A stretch of DNA of 30,379 bases from Dialister sp. UBA6422 (GCA_002439665.1 DJPC01000120.1:1-30379), one strand, 5' to 3'. Shown: positions 8,252 to 16,663, counted from the first letter of the stretch. Notes: generated from the sequence alone by a model not told the origin. Numbers and translations are program-made.

Positions 8252-8396
8252 GAAGGCAGAATGAAATGTACGGATTTCCTTCTGTCCTCACAATAATGGC
8301 TTCTGCTTTTCCCCAAGCAGAAAGTCCACTCCTTTATCTCCTTTTATTTTTACACTCTCACAAGAAAAAGCAGCCTTAAGGCTGCTTTTTCTTGTG
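8252..8396 (+). ncRNA. Candidate small regulatory RNA, about 145 nt
   Basis: Between a plausible promoter and a strong terminator lies no open frame but clear RNA structure. There is a GAAGG/CCTTC stem (8252-8256 with 8278-8282), then a perfect 8-bp hairpin TTCTGCTT/AAGCAGAA with loop TTCCCC (8301-8322). An unpaired C/U-rich stretch follows, with CTCCTTT and TCTCCTTTT (about 8328-8348), both complementary to AGGAG-type ribosome sites. The 3' end is the 8359-8396 terminator. The arrangement resembles Firmicute trans-acting sRNAs with exposed anti-Shine-Dalgarno motifs. It matches no RNA family I can name. Evidence is structural only; expression is unknown. Confidence 0.4.
8359..8396. terminator. 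Bidirectional intrinsic terminator, 17-bp perfect stem
   Basis: A perfect inverted repeat with arms CACAAGAAAAAGCAGCC and its complement around TTAA. The A/T tracts inside the arms let it work in both directions: for the candidate sRNA on plus and for the hydrolase gene ending at 8421 on minus. Confidence 0.75.
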
Positions 8397-8420
8397 CAAT
8401 ATATAGATACGAGTCACAGT

Positions 8421-9155
8421 TTATTCTTTATTATTTTTATACCGCTTCACTTGCTCAGCAAAATACCGAAACAGTCGTTCCATGCCTTTTTCCATATTTT
8501 CTGGATGCCACTGCACGCAAGTGACCAAGTCAGTATCTACGGACTCCACCGCTTCTATGATGCCGTCCTTACTTTGGGCTGACACACGAAGAGCAGGTGC
8601 TAATTTTTTAATGGCTTCCTTATGACGGGAATTGACATAAAGTCCTTTTCCTAGCACATCATAGAGATGACTCTTTGGATCAATCTCCACATAGTGAGTA
8701 GGCACATAGCCAGGGGCTTTTTGCATATGCTGAATGGTGGCTTTTGGATTTTGGGTGGAAATGTCCTGCCACAGCGTTCCCCCTAATGCCACATTGACTA
8801 TTTGTAATCCTCGGCAAATCCCTAAAATGGGTTTTCCTGCTTGTATGGTGGCTTGAATCAAAGGAATTTCAAAAAGATCCCTTTTTTCATAAGTAGGACC
8901 AATGCACCAAAGTGGTTCTTCTCCATAAAAGCGAGGGGTCGGATTTGGGCCACCCGGAATGACCAGTGCATCAAAGGAATCTATAAATTCTTCTGGACTG
9001 GCATAGTCATCGTAAGCAATCACAATGGGAAGCAGTCCTACCTTGCCCAAAGCATTCAAAAGAGGCCGAGGTGCATAGTCTGCCAGTTTCTGATTGATAG
9101 GTTTCATATCAGCCAGTAAAGTATCTGCTGTCACAGCAACAATAGGCTTACTCAT
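8421..9155 (-). CDS. Class-I glutamine amidotransferase-like hydrolase (gamma-glutamyl-GABA hydrolase family, peptidase C26)
   Basis: A 244-residue cytoplasmic hydrolase. It shows the catalytic triad of the family: nucleophile C114 in LGICRGLQIVN, and H217 and E219 in QWHPE. The oxyanion region FDALVIPGGPNPTPRFYGE is also present. The family cleaves gamma-glutamyl amides such as gamma-glutamyl-GABA (PuuD) or related compounds; no putrescine-pathway gene is nearby, so the substrate is unknown. I start at ATG 9155 because AAAGGAAAA lies 7 nt upstream; an in-frame ATG nine codons earlier lacks such a site. It stands alone, ending at a shared terminator. Confidence 0.88.
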   Translation of the reverse strand: MSKPIVAVTADTLLADMKPINQKLADYAPRPLLNALGKVGLLPIVIAYDDYASPEEFIDSFDALVIPGGPNPTPRFYGEEPLWCIGPTYEKRDLFEIPLIQATIQAGKPILGICRGLQIVNVALGGTLWQDISTQNPKATIQHMQKAPGYVPTHYVEIDPKSHLYDVLGKGLYVNSRHKEAIKKLAPALRVSAQSKDGIIEAVESVDTDLVTCVQWHPENMEKGMERLFRYFAEQVKRYKNNKE

Positions 9156-9329
9156 AGGTTTTCCTTTCAAATAGATATGCACACAGCGAAATAATTAGAA
9201 GTTAGAAATGAGGAGTGATACATGGTAGTGTCGCGCAAATAATAAAGAAGCACTACAAATGATAAAAAGGTTATAATCCTGCCATATTCTTTATTTTAAC
9301 ATAGCACAAGCAGGACTTCCCGCAATCTT

Positions 9330-9388
9330 AAAAGGGTTATATAGAGTCAATTGCGTACCGTAAATTTCATAACCTATATAACCCTTTT
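9330..9388. repeat. Long hairpin A (15-bp perfect arms)
   Basis: Arms AAAAGGGTTATATAG (9330-9344) and its exact complement (9374-9388) enclose a 29-nt loop. The arm resembles those of the hairpins at 23010-23070 and 28954-29008, which end genes. Here it lies in the leader of the hydrolase gene, not directly after any gene, so a terminator, attenuator or mobile hairpin are all possible. Confidence 0.6.
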
Positions 9389-9522
9389 CTCCTTTTGGTA
9401 AGATAAGCGAGGAAATCCGCATGTAATGAGATGATAATAAGCAGAATAATCACTTTTATAATACATGACAGCACTTTATGGCTTTATAAGTTGTACGTCC
9501 CTATTATCACTCATCACTATAT

Positions 9523-9561
9523 AAAAAAAGGGCATGTGAACTCCATTGTCACATGCCCCTT
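9523..9561 (-). terminator. Intrinsic terminator of the MarR gene
   Basis: On the minus strand GGGCATGTGA pairs with TCACATGCCC around a short loop and is followed by a run of seven T. It lies 8-46 bp after the MarR stop codon. Confidence 0.8.
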
Positions 9562-9568
9562 CTTAGGC

Positions 9569-10039
9569 TTAAATCATATCCAAATTTTTCATAATCTGAC
9601 CAAGGACGCCCTTGAAGACTTGCATATCACTTTCCGACACCCCTTCATAGAAAGTTTTATCCAAATCTTTGGCTGCCTGGCGGCTAGCCTGTTCTACCTG
9701 CTTTGCCTTTTCTGTCAAGAAGAGGCGATATTTTCTAGCATCTTCCGGCACTCTTTCTTTGTGAATGAGTCCTTTGTCGATCATGGATTTAATCATCACA
9801 GTAATGGTCGGATTGGTAAGATGTAAATGTTCTTCCAAAGTTTTCTGGGTGACTACATCCTTCTTATGGGTAGATAAATATGCAATAATGAGGGACTGGC
9901 GAGCAGTCAATCCAAATTTCTTCATAATCCCGGACTGCTTCAGGAGCATTCTTTTATGCGCCTGCCCTAAATTGTAAGTCAATCCCAGTTTATCGCTCTT
10001 CTTTAAGTCATCTGGTTTTAAATGAATCTGTTTTCTCAT
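9569..10039 (-). CDS. MarR-family transcriptional regulator
   Basis: A 156-residue winged-helix DNA-binding protein. The recognition region LTARQSLIIAYLSTHKKDVV then TQKTLEEHLHLTNPTITVMI followed by DKGLIHKERVPEDARKYRLF (wing) is characteristic of MarR proteins. N- and C-terminal helices would form the dimer interface. I start at ATG 10039, which has AGGTGA about 7 nt upstream, rather than an in-frame GTG three codons earlier. A TATAAT (10125-10130, minus) about 85 bp upstream is a likely -10. It is monocistronic, with its own terminator. The target genes and ligand cannot be inferred; neighbours are unrelated. Confidence 0.88.
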   Translation of the reverse strand: MRKQIHLKPDDLKKSDKLGLTYNLGQAHKRMLLKQSGIMKKFGLTARQSLIIAYLSTHKKDVVTQKTLEEHLHLTNPTITVMIKSMIDKGLIHKERVPEDARKYRLFLTEKAKQVEQASRQAAKDLDKTFYEGVSESDMQVFKGVLGQIMKNLDMI

Positions 10040-10227
10040 ACTATTCACCTAGCTATTTTAGCTTTCCGCCTTTCATGCCTGCCCCGCATCACAATAAAAA
10101 ACGCACCCATACTTTGTTACTTCTATTATACACTATACATCCTAAGAAAAGTAATATGTTAAAATTATAATTTGATGAAACTTTTATTTTTTAGTAAAAA
10201 AAATGTTATAAGTCAGTCTAGTGCTTG

Positions 10228-10662
10228 TCATATCTCTTCATCTAAGTCATAGGTGTTCAATTCTTCCATAGACCATACATCCTTTGCATTTGTATAGCCC
10301 TTGTACCTCTTATCCCCCATGGTAACTAAAAAATATACCTGCCCTAACTCTTCCCTGCGAACGACAGAAAATCGGGGATGAGAAACCTCTTCTTTCTCCT
10401 TCCACACAATATTCATATTCTGCCTTATGGTAACAGTCATGAAATGCCCATCAGTGGTCATATGAAACTCTACCAATCTTCCAAAACCATCATTAAAATA
10501 CAACGTAGATTCATTACTTCCGCTCTCCCCACGGGAAGTCACATGGTTTACTGTATGAATTTCTTGCCAAAAGGAAGACGTCTCTATTTGATTTTCAAAG
10601 GCTTCCATAGTCCATGGAAGCCCAACAGCCAGAAAAAGAAGCAGCGCCGCTTTCCATTTCAC
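10228..10662 (-). CDS. Small exported or membrane-anchored protein of unknown function
   Basis: The 144-residue product starts KWKAALLLFLAVGLPWTMEA after the initiator Met, which looks like a signal peptide or N-terminal anchor. It continues with a hydrophilic, beta-rich domain (STLYFNDGFGRLVEFHMTTD, HFMTVTIRQNMNIVWKEKEE). The start is a GTG at 10662, set by TAAGGAGG 8 nt upstream; longer frames add a basic, non-signal-like N-terminus. It has no cysteine lipobox and I recognise no family. It sits between the diguanylate cyclase and MarR genes on the same strand with its own -10-like TATAAT (10728-10733). I infer a small extracytoplasmic protein; function unknown. Confidence 0.7.
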   Translation of the reverse strand: MKWKAALLLFLAVGLPWTMEAFENQIETSSFWQEIHTVNHVTSRGESGSNESTLYFNDGFGRLVEFHMTTDGHFMTVTIRQNMNIVWKEKEEVSHPRFSVVRREELGQVYFLVTMGDKRYKGYTNAKDVWSMEELNTYDLDEEI

Positions 10663-10845
10663 TATATCCGCCTCCTTACGAGTCATTATGACTACTTTTT
10701 GTAACAAATGAAATAATTTCTTTCTATATTATAAATCATATTGAAACTTTCTAAAAGTCACTCCATTGGTTCGCATACAATCCAATAGATGCCTATTTTA
10801 TCGGATAGCTTCACGTTTTCTTTACTGGGTATATAGACATTTTCT

Positions 10846-10863
10846 ATAACTAATTTTAGTTAT
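10846..10863. repeat. 18-bp perfect palindrome
   Basis: ATAACTAA-TT-TTAGTTAT lies 28 bp beyond the diguanylate cyclase stop and about 185 bp upstream of the small exported protein gene. It is too weak to be a good terminator. It could be an operator or the end of the cyclase transcript. Confidence 0.35.
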
Positions 10864-10890
10864 CCCTTATTGCATTCCCCAAATTTCTAT

Positions 10891-12732
10891 CTACTTTCGC
10901 CTATCATGTTCAGGCTTGATATAATATGTCTTTTTATCCTCATACATCCGGTTATCTGCTTCGCGTTCCATTTCTTCCAGGGAACTCCAATGTTTTTCAC
11001 CACTAGATACATAACCTGCAGATACACTCATGTTTTTTACCATGTCTCCCGACCAGGCAGATAGGACTTCCTTGAAACCTTTTTCCATCTTCCCCAAAGG
11101 AACGTCAGGAGCGGTAAGTAAAGCCATAAATTCATCGCCTCCCACACGGTAGATGTTACCATACGCACCAAAACATTGTTGCATACAGGAAGCAGCTCCT
11201 TGGATCAGTTCATCCCCTGCCGCATGACCTAGGTGGTCATTCACCGGTTTCAGTCCATTTACATCCATAGAAATAAGAGTAAAAGGTTGATTCCTACTCC
11301 ACGCAAGCTGACTATCTTTGATGTAAGCTCTTCTATTAAAGCATTGGGTCAGTTCATCCGTATGAGACGTATAGAGTAGTTTTTCTTCCCACCGTTTATT
11401 TTCATCAATATCTCGTGTAGTGAAAAGTAATGTCTGTGGCATGCCTGTTTCTGTCCGGTAAATCACAATGAAAGAAGCGCGGAACCATTTATAGTCCTTA
11501 GACATATAATCCATGGATATAATTTTATGATCCTCTAGTCTCTTAGGAAGGGTATCAAAATCAATAAAATGCTGCACCTTTTCCCAATCTTCTGGATCTG
11601 TCCTTTGTTTCATATAGGAATCCAAATGTGCCTTTGCATTTTCATGGACTTTTCGTTTTCTCGGTAATTTTATATGACTGGAATAGTTGATATAGGTATC
11701 ACTTTCTATGTTAACCAAGTCCATACTGCGATAGATACGAGACATGGATACCATGATGCCAAATTGGGAATCCCGCTCTTTTCCAGTTTTTAAAACTTTC
11801 ATCACCATGTACATAATGATCAAAGCAGCTAGCAAAAGGTAACCGGCTACGAGCCCCAGTGCGGTGAGATTGCTCTTCCAAGCCAATGCGGTAGACCAGG
11901 TGACACCAATGGTATAAGGCCCGCTAAATTTAAAGGTGGCATGATATTCTTCCCCATCTATATCAACCAGACCGTGGGGATTGATACTATTTGTCTTCTG
12001 CCTAACAATACCAATATCATCTAATTTCTTTCCAATTTTAGAGGTATCAGTAGCTCCATAGATTTCTCCTGTATCCTTATCAGCTATGAATACCTTAAGT
12101 CCTTCATAGGTAGGTATGCGGCTCACCACTTCAGACAATGAATTCCGATTCATTTCTCGAAGAAGCCTGACAGGATTGATCCCCACTTCCACCATATGGG
12201 TTTTCTTTTCGTTCCACACCATGGCATACATCATTTTTTTATGAAGAGATGTATTGGGCATCATATCTTGGCAAAGAGATAAGGAGGTATCTGTAAGCAT
12301 GGGCTTAAAAAATGCCATTTGCTCACCAGAATCCAAACTATGTCCATAATAAGGAGGATAGGTACCGCCGTAGATAACACCTTGAGGAGTAAAAAGATGG
12401 ATCTCGTCTACAGCTGTCAGCTGGGCTATTTTTTGAAGTTCACGCCACTCATTTTCTATACCCGGCTTGGTATCGATGATATAGGAAACCACTTTAGCAC
12501 GGTCTATGTATTCTTCTTTCAAAGTTTCCGTAAGTACCCGTTCTTCTTCTTGATTATCATCCAGCACATCGATGATACGGTCCAGCAATAAGACAGACGC
12601 CTTCTCATCATTGTTCTTATGAATCTGGTTCAAAATACCAAGCTGTATTCCCAAGGCCAAAATAATAAGTACGGCGGTTATAATGATGACCTTATCATAT
12701 TTTTGCCGTGCCTCTTTTCTCGAGATTCTCAT
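10891..12732 (-). CDS. Membrane diguanylate cyclase with extracytoplasmic sensor and PAS-like domain
   Basis: Predicted to make cyclic di-GMP from two GTP. The 613-residue protein has TM1 at about 15-35 and an extracytoplasmic sensor of roughly 250 residues (double-Cache-like; YEGLKVFIADKDTGEIYGAT). TM2 follows at about 290-314, then a PAS-like region (about 335-445) and a C-terminal GGDEF domain (455-610). The active site is intact: DELTQCFNRRAY, metal-binding D490 in ISMDVNGLKPVND, and GGDEF at 531-535. The inhibitory RxxD site expected just before GGDEF is absent (GAYGNIYRVGGDEF). I start at ATG 12732; the ribosome site (GGGAAG) is weak. No EAL domain is present and no other c-di-GMP gene is in the window. 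Confidence 0.9.
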   Translation of the reverse strand: MRISRKEARQKYDKVIIITAVLIILALGIQLGILNQIHKNNDEKASVLLLDRIIDVLDDNQEEERVLTETLKEEYIDRAKVVSYIIDTKPGIENEWRELQKIAQLTAVDEIHLFTPQGVIYGGTYPPYYGHSLDSGEQMAFFKPMLTDTSLSLCQDMMPNTSLHKKMMYAMVWNEKKTHMVEVGINPVRLLREMNRNSLSEVVSRIPTYEGLKVFIADKDTGEIYGATDTSKIGKKLDDIGIVRQKTNSINPHGLVDIDGEEYHATFKFSGPYTIGVTWSTALAWKSNLTALGLVAGYLLLAALIIMYMVMKVLKTGKERDSQFGIMVSMSRIYRSMDLVNIESDTYINYSSHIKLPRKRKVHENAKAHLDSYMKQRTDPEDWEKVQHFIDFDTLPKRLEDHKIISMDYMSKDYKWFRASFIVIYRTETGMPQTLLFTTRDIDENKRWEEKLLYTSHTDELTQCFNRRAYIKDSQLAWSRNQPFTLISMDVNGLKPVNDHLGHAAGDELIQGAASCMQQCFGAYGNIYRVGGDEFMALLTAPDVPLGKMEKGFKEVLSAWSGDMVKNMSVSAGYVSSGEKHWSSLEEMEREADNRMYEDKKTYYIKPEHDRRK

Positions 12733-13068
12733 CTTCCCATGCCCCCATTTTGGTACTACTTCCCCATAAAGAATAAGGATCGTATAACATATCAATCCTT
12801 CAAAGAGAAATACACTTTTATATCCCCTAATGTGCCTTATCTCTTTAGATGCGCCTTTTCTTTATCTTTGTGATATATAGTAGCTAATATATAAGTATAA
12901 AAATAATGTCTTTTTTATCAGAATAATCATCCTATAGTAAATATATGAATTCAGGAATTTATAATTATTTTATTATAGGACCCCTTATGTACAAAGTAAA
13001 GAACAGAAAAATCATATTTCATCCCAATTGCCATGTACTTCATCTTGTCTCTAAACAAGCCAAATTCA

Positions 13069-13122
13069 TACAAAAGAAGGTGTGACAAAATATAAACCTA
13101 TTTTGTCACACCTTCTTTTGTA
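13069..13122. repeat. 54-bp perfect inverted repeat (24-bp arms, 6-nt loop)
   Basis: The two 24-bp arms are exactly complementary; the left arm begins TACAAAAGAAGGTGTGAC and the loop is TAAACC. No U-run follows outside the arms, although CTTTTG lies within them. It is 25 bp beyond the TRAP operon terminator. A back-up terminator, a regulatory hairpin or a small hairpin-type mobile repeat are possible. Confidence 0.6.
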
Positions 13123-13146
13123 CGATTCAGTGACCATCACAAGGAA

Positions 13147-13191
13147 ATAAAAAATCAGCATCCAGCGTAAGTCAAACACTAGATGCCGATT
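13147..13191 (-). terminator. Intrinsic terminator of the TRAP operon
   Basis: On the minus strand AATCGGCATC...GATGCTGATT forms a stem of about 15 bp including G-U pairs, then TTTTTTATTT follows. It starts 34 bp after the dctM stop. Confidence 0.75.
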
Positions 13192-13224
13192 CTTAGGTTA
13201 GCTACCTTTTGTATATCTCATGTA

Positions 13225-14502
13225 TTATTTCAATACAGCTGGAAGCCAGGTAGCAATTTCAGGGACAAAGCAAAGCAATGCGATTTCTGCGACCATAATC
13301 AAAGCAAAAGGCATAGAGCCAGCGATGATGTCCTGAATAGAGCTGTCTTCGCTAATGCCTTTGATAACAAACAGGTTCATTCCTACCGGTGGGGTAATGA
13401 GAGCCAGTTCCATATTGATCAGCATGACTACGTTGAACCAGATGGGATCAAAGCCCAGGGCCTTGATAATCGGGTACAGCATAGGCAGTGTGATAAGAAT
13501 GATGGAAACTGTTTCCAGTACACAGCCCAGAAGGAGCAGAACGATATTGATGCCAATAAGAACAATCCATTTGTTGAATCCGCCATCGGTGACGATAGAC
13601 ATCAACGCCTGTGGTACCTGAAGAACGGTCAGAATGTAACCGAAAAGCATAGCACCTACCATGATAGCAAAGATCATACAAGAGGTCTTAATGGTAGAGC
13701 GAAGAATAGCTGGCATATCAGCCAATGTCACACTACGATAGACAAAGAATGTAATAATAAGGGCATATACGGTACCTACTGCAGCTGCTTCGGTTGGTGT
13801 AAATACGCCAGTATAAATACCACCAATGATAATGATAGGAAGTAGAAGTCCCCAAATGTTTTCACGAAGGGATTTCATTTTTTCTGCCATAGTGGCTTTC
13901 TTTTCTCTTGGTTTGTTCCAGGAAGATACTACAATATAGAGAACAAAAAGTGCAGTCAAAAGAGTACCCGGTACAACACCAGACATGAAGAGCTTTCCTA
14001 CAGATTCATCAGTGATAGTACCATAAAGAATCATAGGAATAGACGGCGGGATCAAAATCCCCAATGTACCGCCAGCAGCCACAGAGCCTACGACAAGTCT
14101 TCTATCGTATCCACGTTTCAGCATTTCTGGGATAGCCATAGCACCGATAGTAACAGCGGTAGCTACAGAAGAACCGGAAATGGCTGCAAAAATAGCACAA
14201 GCAAAAATGGTGGCAATCCCGAGGCCGCCTGGCAAATGACCCATCCATTTACTTCCCAGTTCAAAAAGACCGCTTCCGACTTTACCAGTCAGCATGACCT
14301 GACTCATCAAAATGTAGAGAGGAACTGAGGTCAGCACATAGGAATCCAATGTTTTATAGGCAATCACCGGCACCTGAGACAAAGTAGACATATCCACAAA
14401 CTGGATAATACCTAAAATCCCAGCAATAGTTAAAGTGAACGCCACTGGCATCCCGATAATCAGGAGGACAATAATAAGTAAGGCAAATCCAATGAGTACC
14501 AT
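13225..14502 (-). CDS. dctM: TRAP transporter large membrane subunit (DctM type)
   Basis: The 425-residue, twelve-segment membrane subunit that forms the ion-coupled transport path of a TRAP carrier. It shows family landmarks: the opening MPVAFTLTIAGILGI, then SGSSVATAVTIGAMAIPEM, GGTLGILIPPSIPMILYG, TPTEAAAVGTVYALI, and GCVLETVSIILITLPMLYPI followed by PPVGMNLFVIKGIS near the end. ATG 14502 overlaps the dctQ stop by one base (TAATG), with AAAGGAGG inside dctQ, so the two are coupled. It is the last gene of dctP-dctQ-dctM. The family uses a sodium or proton gradient to import substrates bound by DctP. Substrate is discussed under the leader RNA. Confidence 0.96.
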   Translation of the reverse strand: MVLIGFALLIIVLLIIGMPVAFTLTIAGILGIIQFVDMSTLSQVPVIAYKTLDSYVLTSVPLYILMSQVMLTGKVGSGLFELGSKWMGHLPGGLGIATIFACAIFAAISGSSVATAVTIGAMAIPEMLKRGYDRRLVVGSVAAGGTLGILIPPSIPMILYGTITDESVGKLFMSGVVPGTLLTALFVLYIVVSSWNKPREKKATMAEKMKSLRENIWGLLLPIIIIGGIYTGVFTPTEAAAVGTVYALIITFFVYRSVTLADMPAILRSTIKTSCMIFAIMVGAMLFGYILTVLQVPQALMSIVTDGGFNKWIVLIGINIVLLLLGCVLETVSIILITLPMLYPIIKALGFDPIWFNVVMLINMELALITPPVGMNLFVIKGISEDSSIQDIIAGSMPFALIMVAEIALLCFVPEIATWLPAVLK

Positions 14503-15011
14503 TATTTTTCCTCCTTTTCATCATCAAAGAAATCACCTAAGAAATGATCAATGATTTCCAAAAACAGCAATACAAAACCAATTACCATAAAAAGCTGCGG
14601 AATCCACAAAGGCACACGAAGCAAGGAAGGAGAAACAACGCCCATCGCAAGACTCATAAGCATGTAATTGGTGGATTCTGTCATGCATACATAAATAGCA
14701 AACAGAGATAAAAGCGAAGTAATGATATCCAGTACTCGTCTTACGTTTTTAGAAAATCTAGAATACAAGAAATCAACACAAATATGACCATTAGTTCTCA
14801 TGGTATAAGACATTCCAAAGAACCCAGCTAAGATCAATAGATAGGTGGAAATTTCCATGGCCCACACAGTAGGACTATGGAGTACGCTACGAGCAAAAAT
14901 TTCATAGCAGATGATGAAGGCTGTCGCTAAAATAGCTAGTCCGGCAATTGCCGCAGCCCCACTGGTAAGATAACCCAGAATCCGGTTATACATATAATAT
15001 ACAGAACGCAA
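14502..15011 (-). CDS. dctQ: TRAP transporter small membrane subunit (DctQ type)
   Basis: A 169-residue protein with four hydrophobic segments, the small partner of DctM. Landmarks include ARSVLHSPTVWAMEISTYLL and GFFGMSYTMRTNGHICVDFL, typical of DctQ, and an acidic C-terminus (DFFDDEKEEK). I start at TTG 15011, 7-8 nt after AAAGGAGGG; reading further upstream gives a basic, non-conserved extension without a ribosome site, and the first internal ATG would remove part of the N-terminus. It follows dctP after a 190-bp gap in which I see no terminator, so the three genes likely share one transcript. Confidence 0.92.
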   Translation of the reverse strand: MRSVYYMYNRILGYLTSGAAAIAGLAILATAFIICYEIFARSVLHSPTVWAMEISTYLLILAGFFGMSYTMRTNGHICVDFLYSRFSKNVRRVLDIITSLLSLFAIYVCMTESTNYMLMSLAMGVVSPSLLRVPLWIPQLFMVIGFVLLFLEIIDHFLGDFFDDEKEEK

Positions 15012-15201
15012 GAGACAGCCCTCCTTTGTAGATAAATGAGATAATGAAAATGGAAGGTGATGGCGTACCAATCCTATAGCACTACAAAGTTTGTCATGAT
15101 ACAAACTCTATGTGACTATATGGACCATGCTAGCACCCCAACACTCCTCATTTCTTTATTACTCTCATAATATATGACTTAAAGTGAATGAAAAAATGAA
15201 A

Positions 15202-16257
15202 TTATTTCTGTGTAGCTTCAGTCGCTTTTCTGCAGTCTTCTACCAACTGTTTCCCTAAATCACCCTGTTCTTCTTCAAACTTAGCAACAACAGGAGCGGT
15301 AGCATCCTGCCACAGATGGATTTCATCCTTAGGAATGGTGTATACATCCATGCCCTTAGCAGCCAATTCTTTCAGACAACGTTCATCTTCAGATTTGGTT
15401 TCTTTGCGAATTTCATCACGAATTTCTTTGGCTACATCATTTACAATCTTCTGCTGGTCTGGAGACAGTTTTTTCCAGGAATTGTCATTGATGGCCAATA
15501 CGTATCCTACATAAGAATGGTTGGTGGTGGTGAAATATTTGCAAACTTCGTAAATCTTACGAGAAAGAATTGCTGTCTGACCGGAGGACTGACCATCAAT
15601 GGTACCATTCTTAATAGCCATGTACACTTCAGAAGAACTCATAGTTGTCGGAGATGCACCCAGTGCCTGGATGATATCAGCAGAAGTTTCAGAATAAGAA
15701 CGAATCTTAAGTCCCTGGAAATCTTCCGGTTTTTCAATCTTCTTGGCATTGTTGCAGAATTGTACGTAGCCATAGTCAGCCCAAATCAGTGGATGTACAT
15801 TTTTCTTTTCCAATTCTGTGGTAAGAGTTTTGCCTAAATCACCATCCAGCGCATTATCTGCCGCTTCAATGGTTGGAAGTACAAATGGGAGATCCAGCAC
15901 TTTCAGAGCCGGTACTGCCATGGACCAACGTGCTGCAGAATTGAGGCCAATATCCAAGCCGCCGCTCATAAGTGCATCATTCATATTCTGATCATTATAA
16001 AGCTGACCAGCTGGATATACTTTGACATCAATGGAACCTTTGGAACGTTCATTGACTTCCTTAGCAAATTTTTCTACGCTCTTAGAGAGATGATGATCCG
16101 CAGGGAGCTGATAAGCCAGCTTCAGTTCTACTTTCTGCCCATTGCCAGCAGCTTTTTGATCACCACCAGAAGACATTCCGCAACCAGTCATGAGCCCTGC
16201 CATTGCCAATACTGCGAAACCTGCGGCTGCCATTTTTGCACTTTTCTTAAACATCAT
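15202..16257 (-). CDS. dctP: TRAP transporter substrate-binding lipoprotein (DctP family)
   Basis: The 351-residue extracytoplasmic receptor of the TRAP carrier. The N-terminus has a signal peptide with lipobox LMTGC (C26), so the mature protein would be lipid-anchored. DctP landmarks follow: YQLPADHHLSKSVEKFAKEV, YPAGQLYNDQNMNDALMSGG, GLKIRSYSETSADIIQALGA, and SSSEVYMAIKNGTIDGQ. R186 in GLKIRSY is the conserved Arg that pairs with the substrate carboxylate in the family. Two adjacent ATG codons (16257, 16254) follow AGGAGG; either may be used. A T-box upstream suggests control by a tRNA charging state, unusual for this family, and points to an amino acid or 2-oxo acid rather than a C4-dicarboxylate. 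Confidence 0.95.
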   Translation of the reverse strand: MMFKKSAKMAAAGFAVLAMAGLMTGCGMSSGGDQKAAGNGQKVELKLAYQLPADHHLSKSVEKFAKEVNERSKGSIDVKVYPAGQLYNDQNMNDALMSGGLDIGLNSAARWSMAVPALKVLDLPFVLPTIEAADNALDGDLGKTLTTELEKKNVHPLIWADYGYVQFCNNAKKIEKPEDFQGLKIRSYSETSADIIQALGASPTTMSSSEVYMAIKNGTIDGQSSGQTAILSRKIYEVCKYFTTTNHSYVGYVLAINDNSWKKLSPDQQKIVNDVAKEIRDEIRKETKSEDERCLKELAAKGMDVYTIPKDEIHLWQDATAPVVAKFEEEQGDLGKQLVEDCRKATEATQK

Positions 16258-16417
16258 AATTATTCCTCCTACATATCCTACTAAATTTATCCCTTTATTA
16301 AACTTTTGAATAAATGAACTGCGGAAAACACCACACCTATGGAGGCATTTTCATTGGAAAGATAGGATGTCTTCTGCTGCGCACACAGGATTCATCATTT
16401 TCCAGGTAGGTCATACT

Positions 16418-16657
16418 ACGCAAAAACGCCCTGATTGTTAAAAAACAACCAGGGCGTAAACCTTCTACGCGGTACCACCTCGCACTATACTCAGTGGCTT
16501 TGTAACGGTGCCAAACGCCATATCCTACTCATTTCAGATACAGGACTTCCGGACGACTTCGTGAGAACCTCCTACTGCCTTTCACCATACGGCAGCTCTC
16601 TGCAAGAAAGCTGATTCACTTGCTTCCGTTCCTTGTCTTTATTCAAAAATTGAAGTT
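16418..16657 (-). promoter_or_regulatory. T-box riboswitch upstream of dctPQM, specifier read as GUC (Val)
   Basis: On the minus strand the leader shows stem I with the AGAGAG motif and distal loop GGTGAAAGG, the T-box bulge AGGTGGTACCGCG (16468-16480), and a 14-bp terminator (16426-16457) followed by T5. The 3' side of the specifier loop reads GAA-GUC-G, matching GAA-CUC-A in the Leu T-box of this window. The specifier is then GUC (16557-16555), Val. A one-base shift would give UCG (Ser), but the bulge UGGU needs discriminator A, which fits tRNA-Val and not the G of tRNA-Ser. Low charged tRNA would allow read-through into dctP, 160 bp downstream. Confidence 0.85.
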
Positions 16658-16663
16658 GATAGT

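Larger units (their letters stand above)
9156..9568. other. Spacer between MarR gene and hydrolase gene
   Basis: No gene is visible. It contains a long hairpin (9330-9388) and the MarR-gene terminator (9523-9561), both listed separately. The rest is AT-rich sequence with no clear promoter consensus for the hydrolase gene. Confidence 0.6.
12733..13224. other. Spacer between diguanylate cyclase gene and TRAP operon
   Basis: No gene is seen. It holds the TRAP operon terminator (13147-13191) and a striking 54-bp perfect palindrome (13069-13122). The rest (12830-13000) is very AT-rich and probably contains the cyclase promoter, but no convincing -35/-10 pair stood out. Confidence 0.55.

Noticed and set aside
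13183..13845. Plus-strand open frame of 220 codons antisense to dctM
   Set aside because: Lies over the conserved C-terminal half of dctM and its terminator; Asn/His/Asp-rich shadow translation with no motif.
16555..16557. Serine (UCG) specifier for the TRAP T-box
   Set aside because: It needs a one-base shift, is followed by U rather than a purine, and the UGGU bulge does not match the discriminator G of tRNA-Ser.
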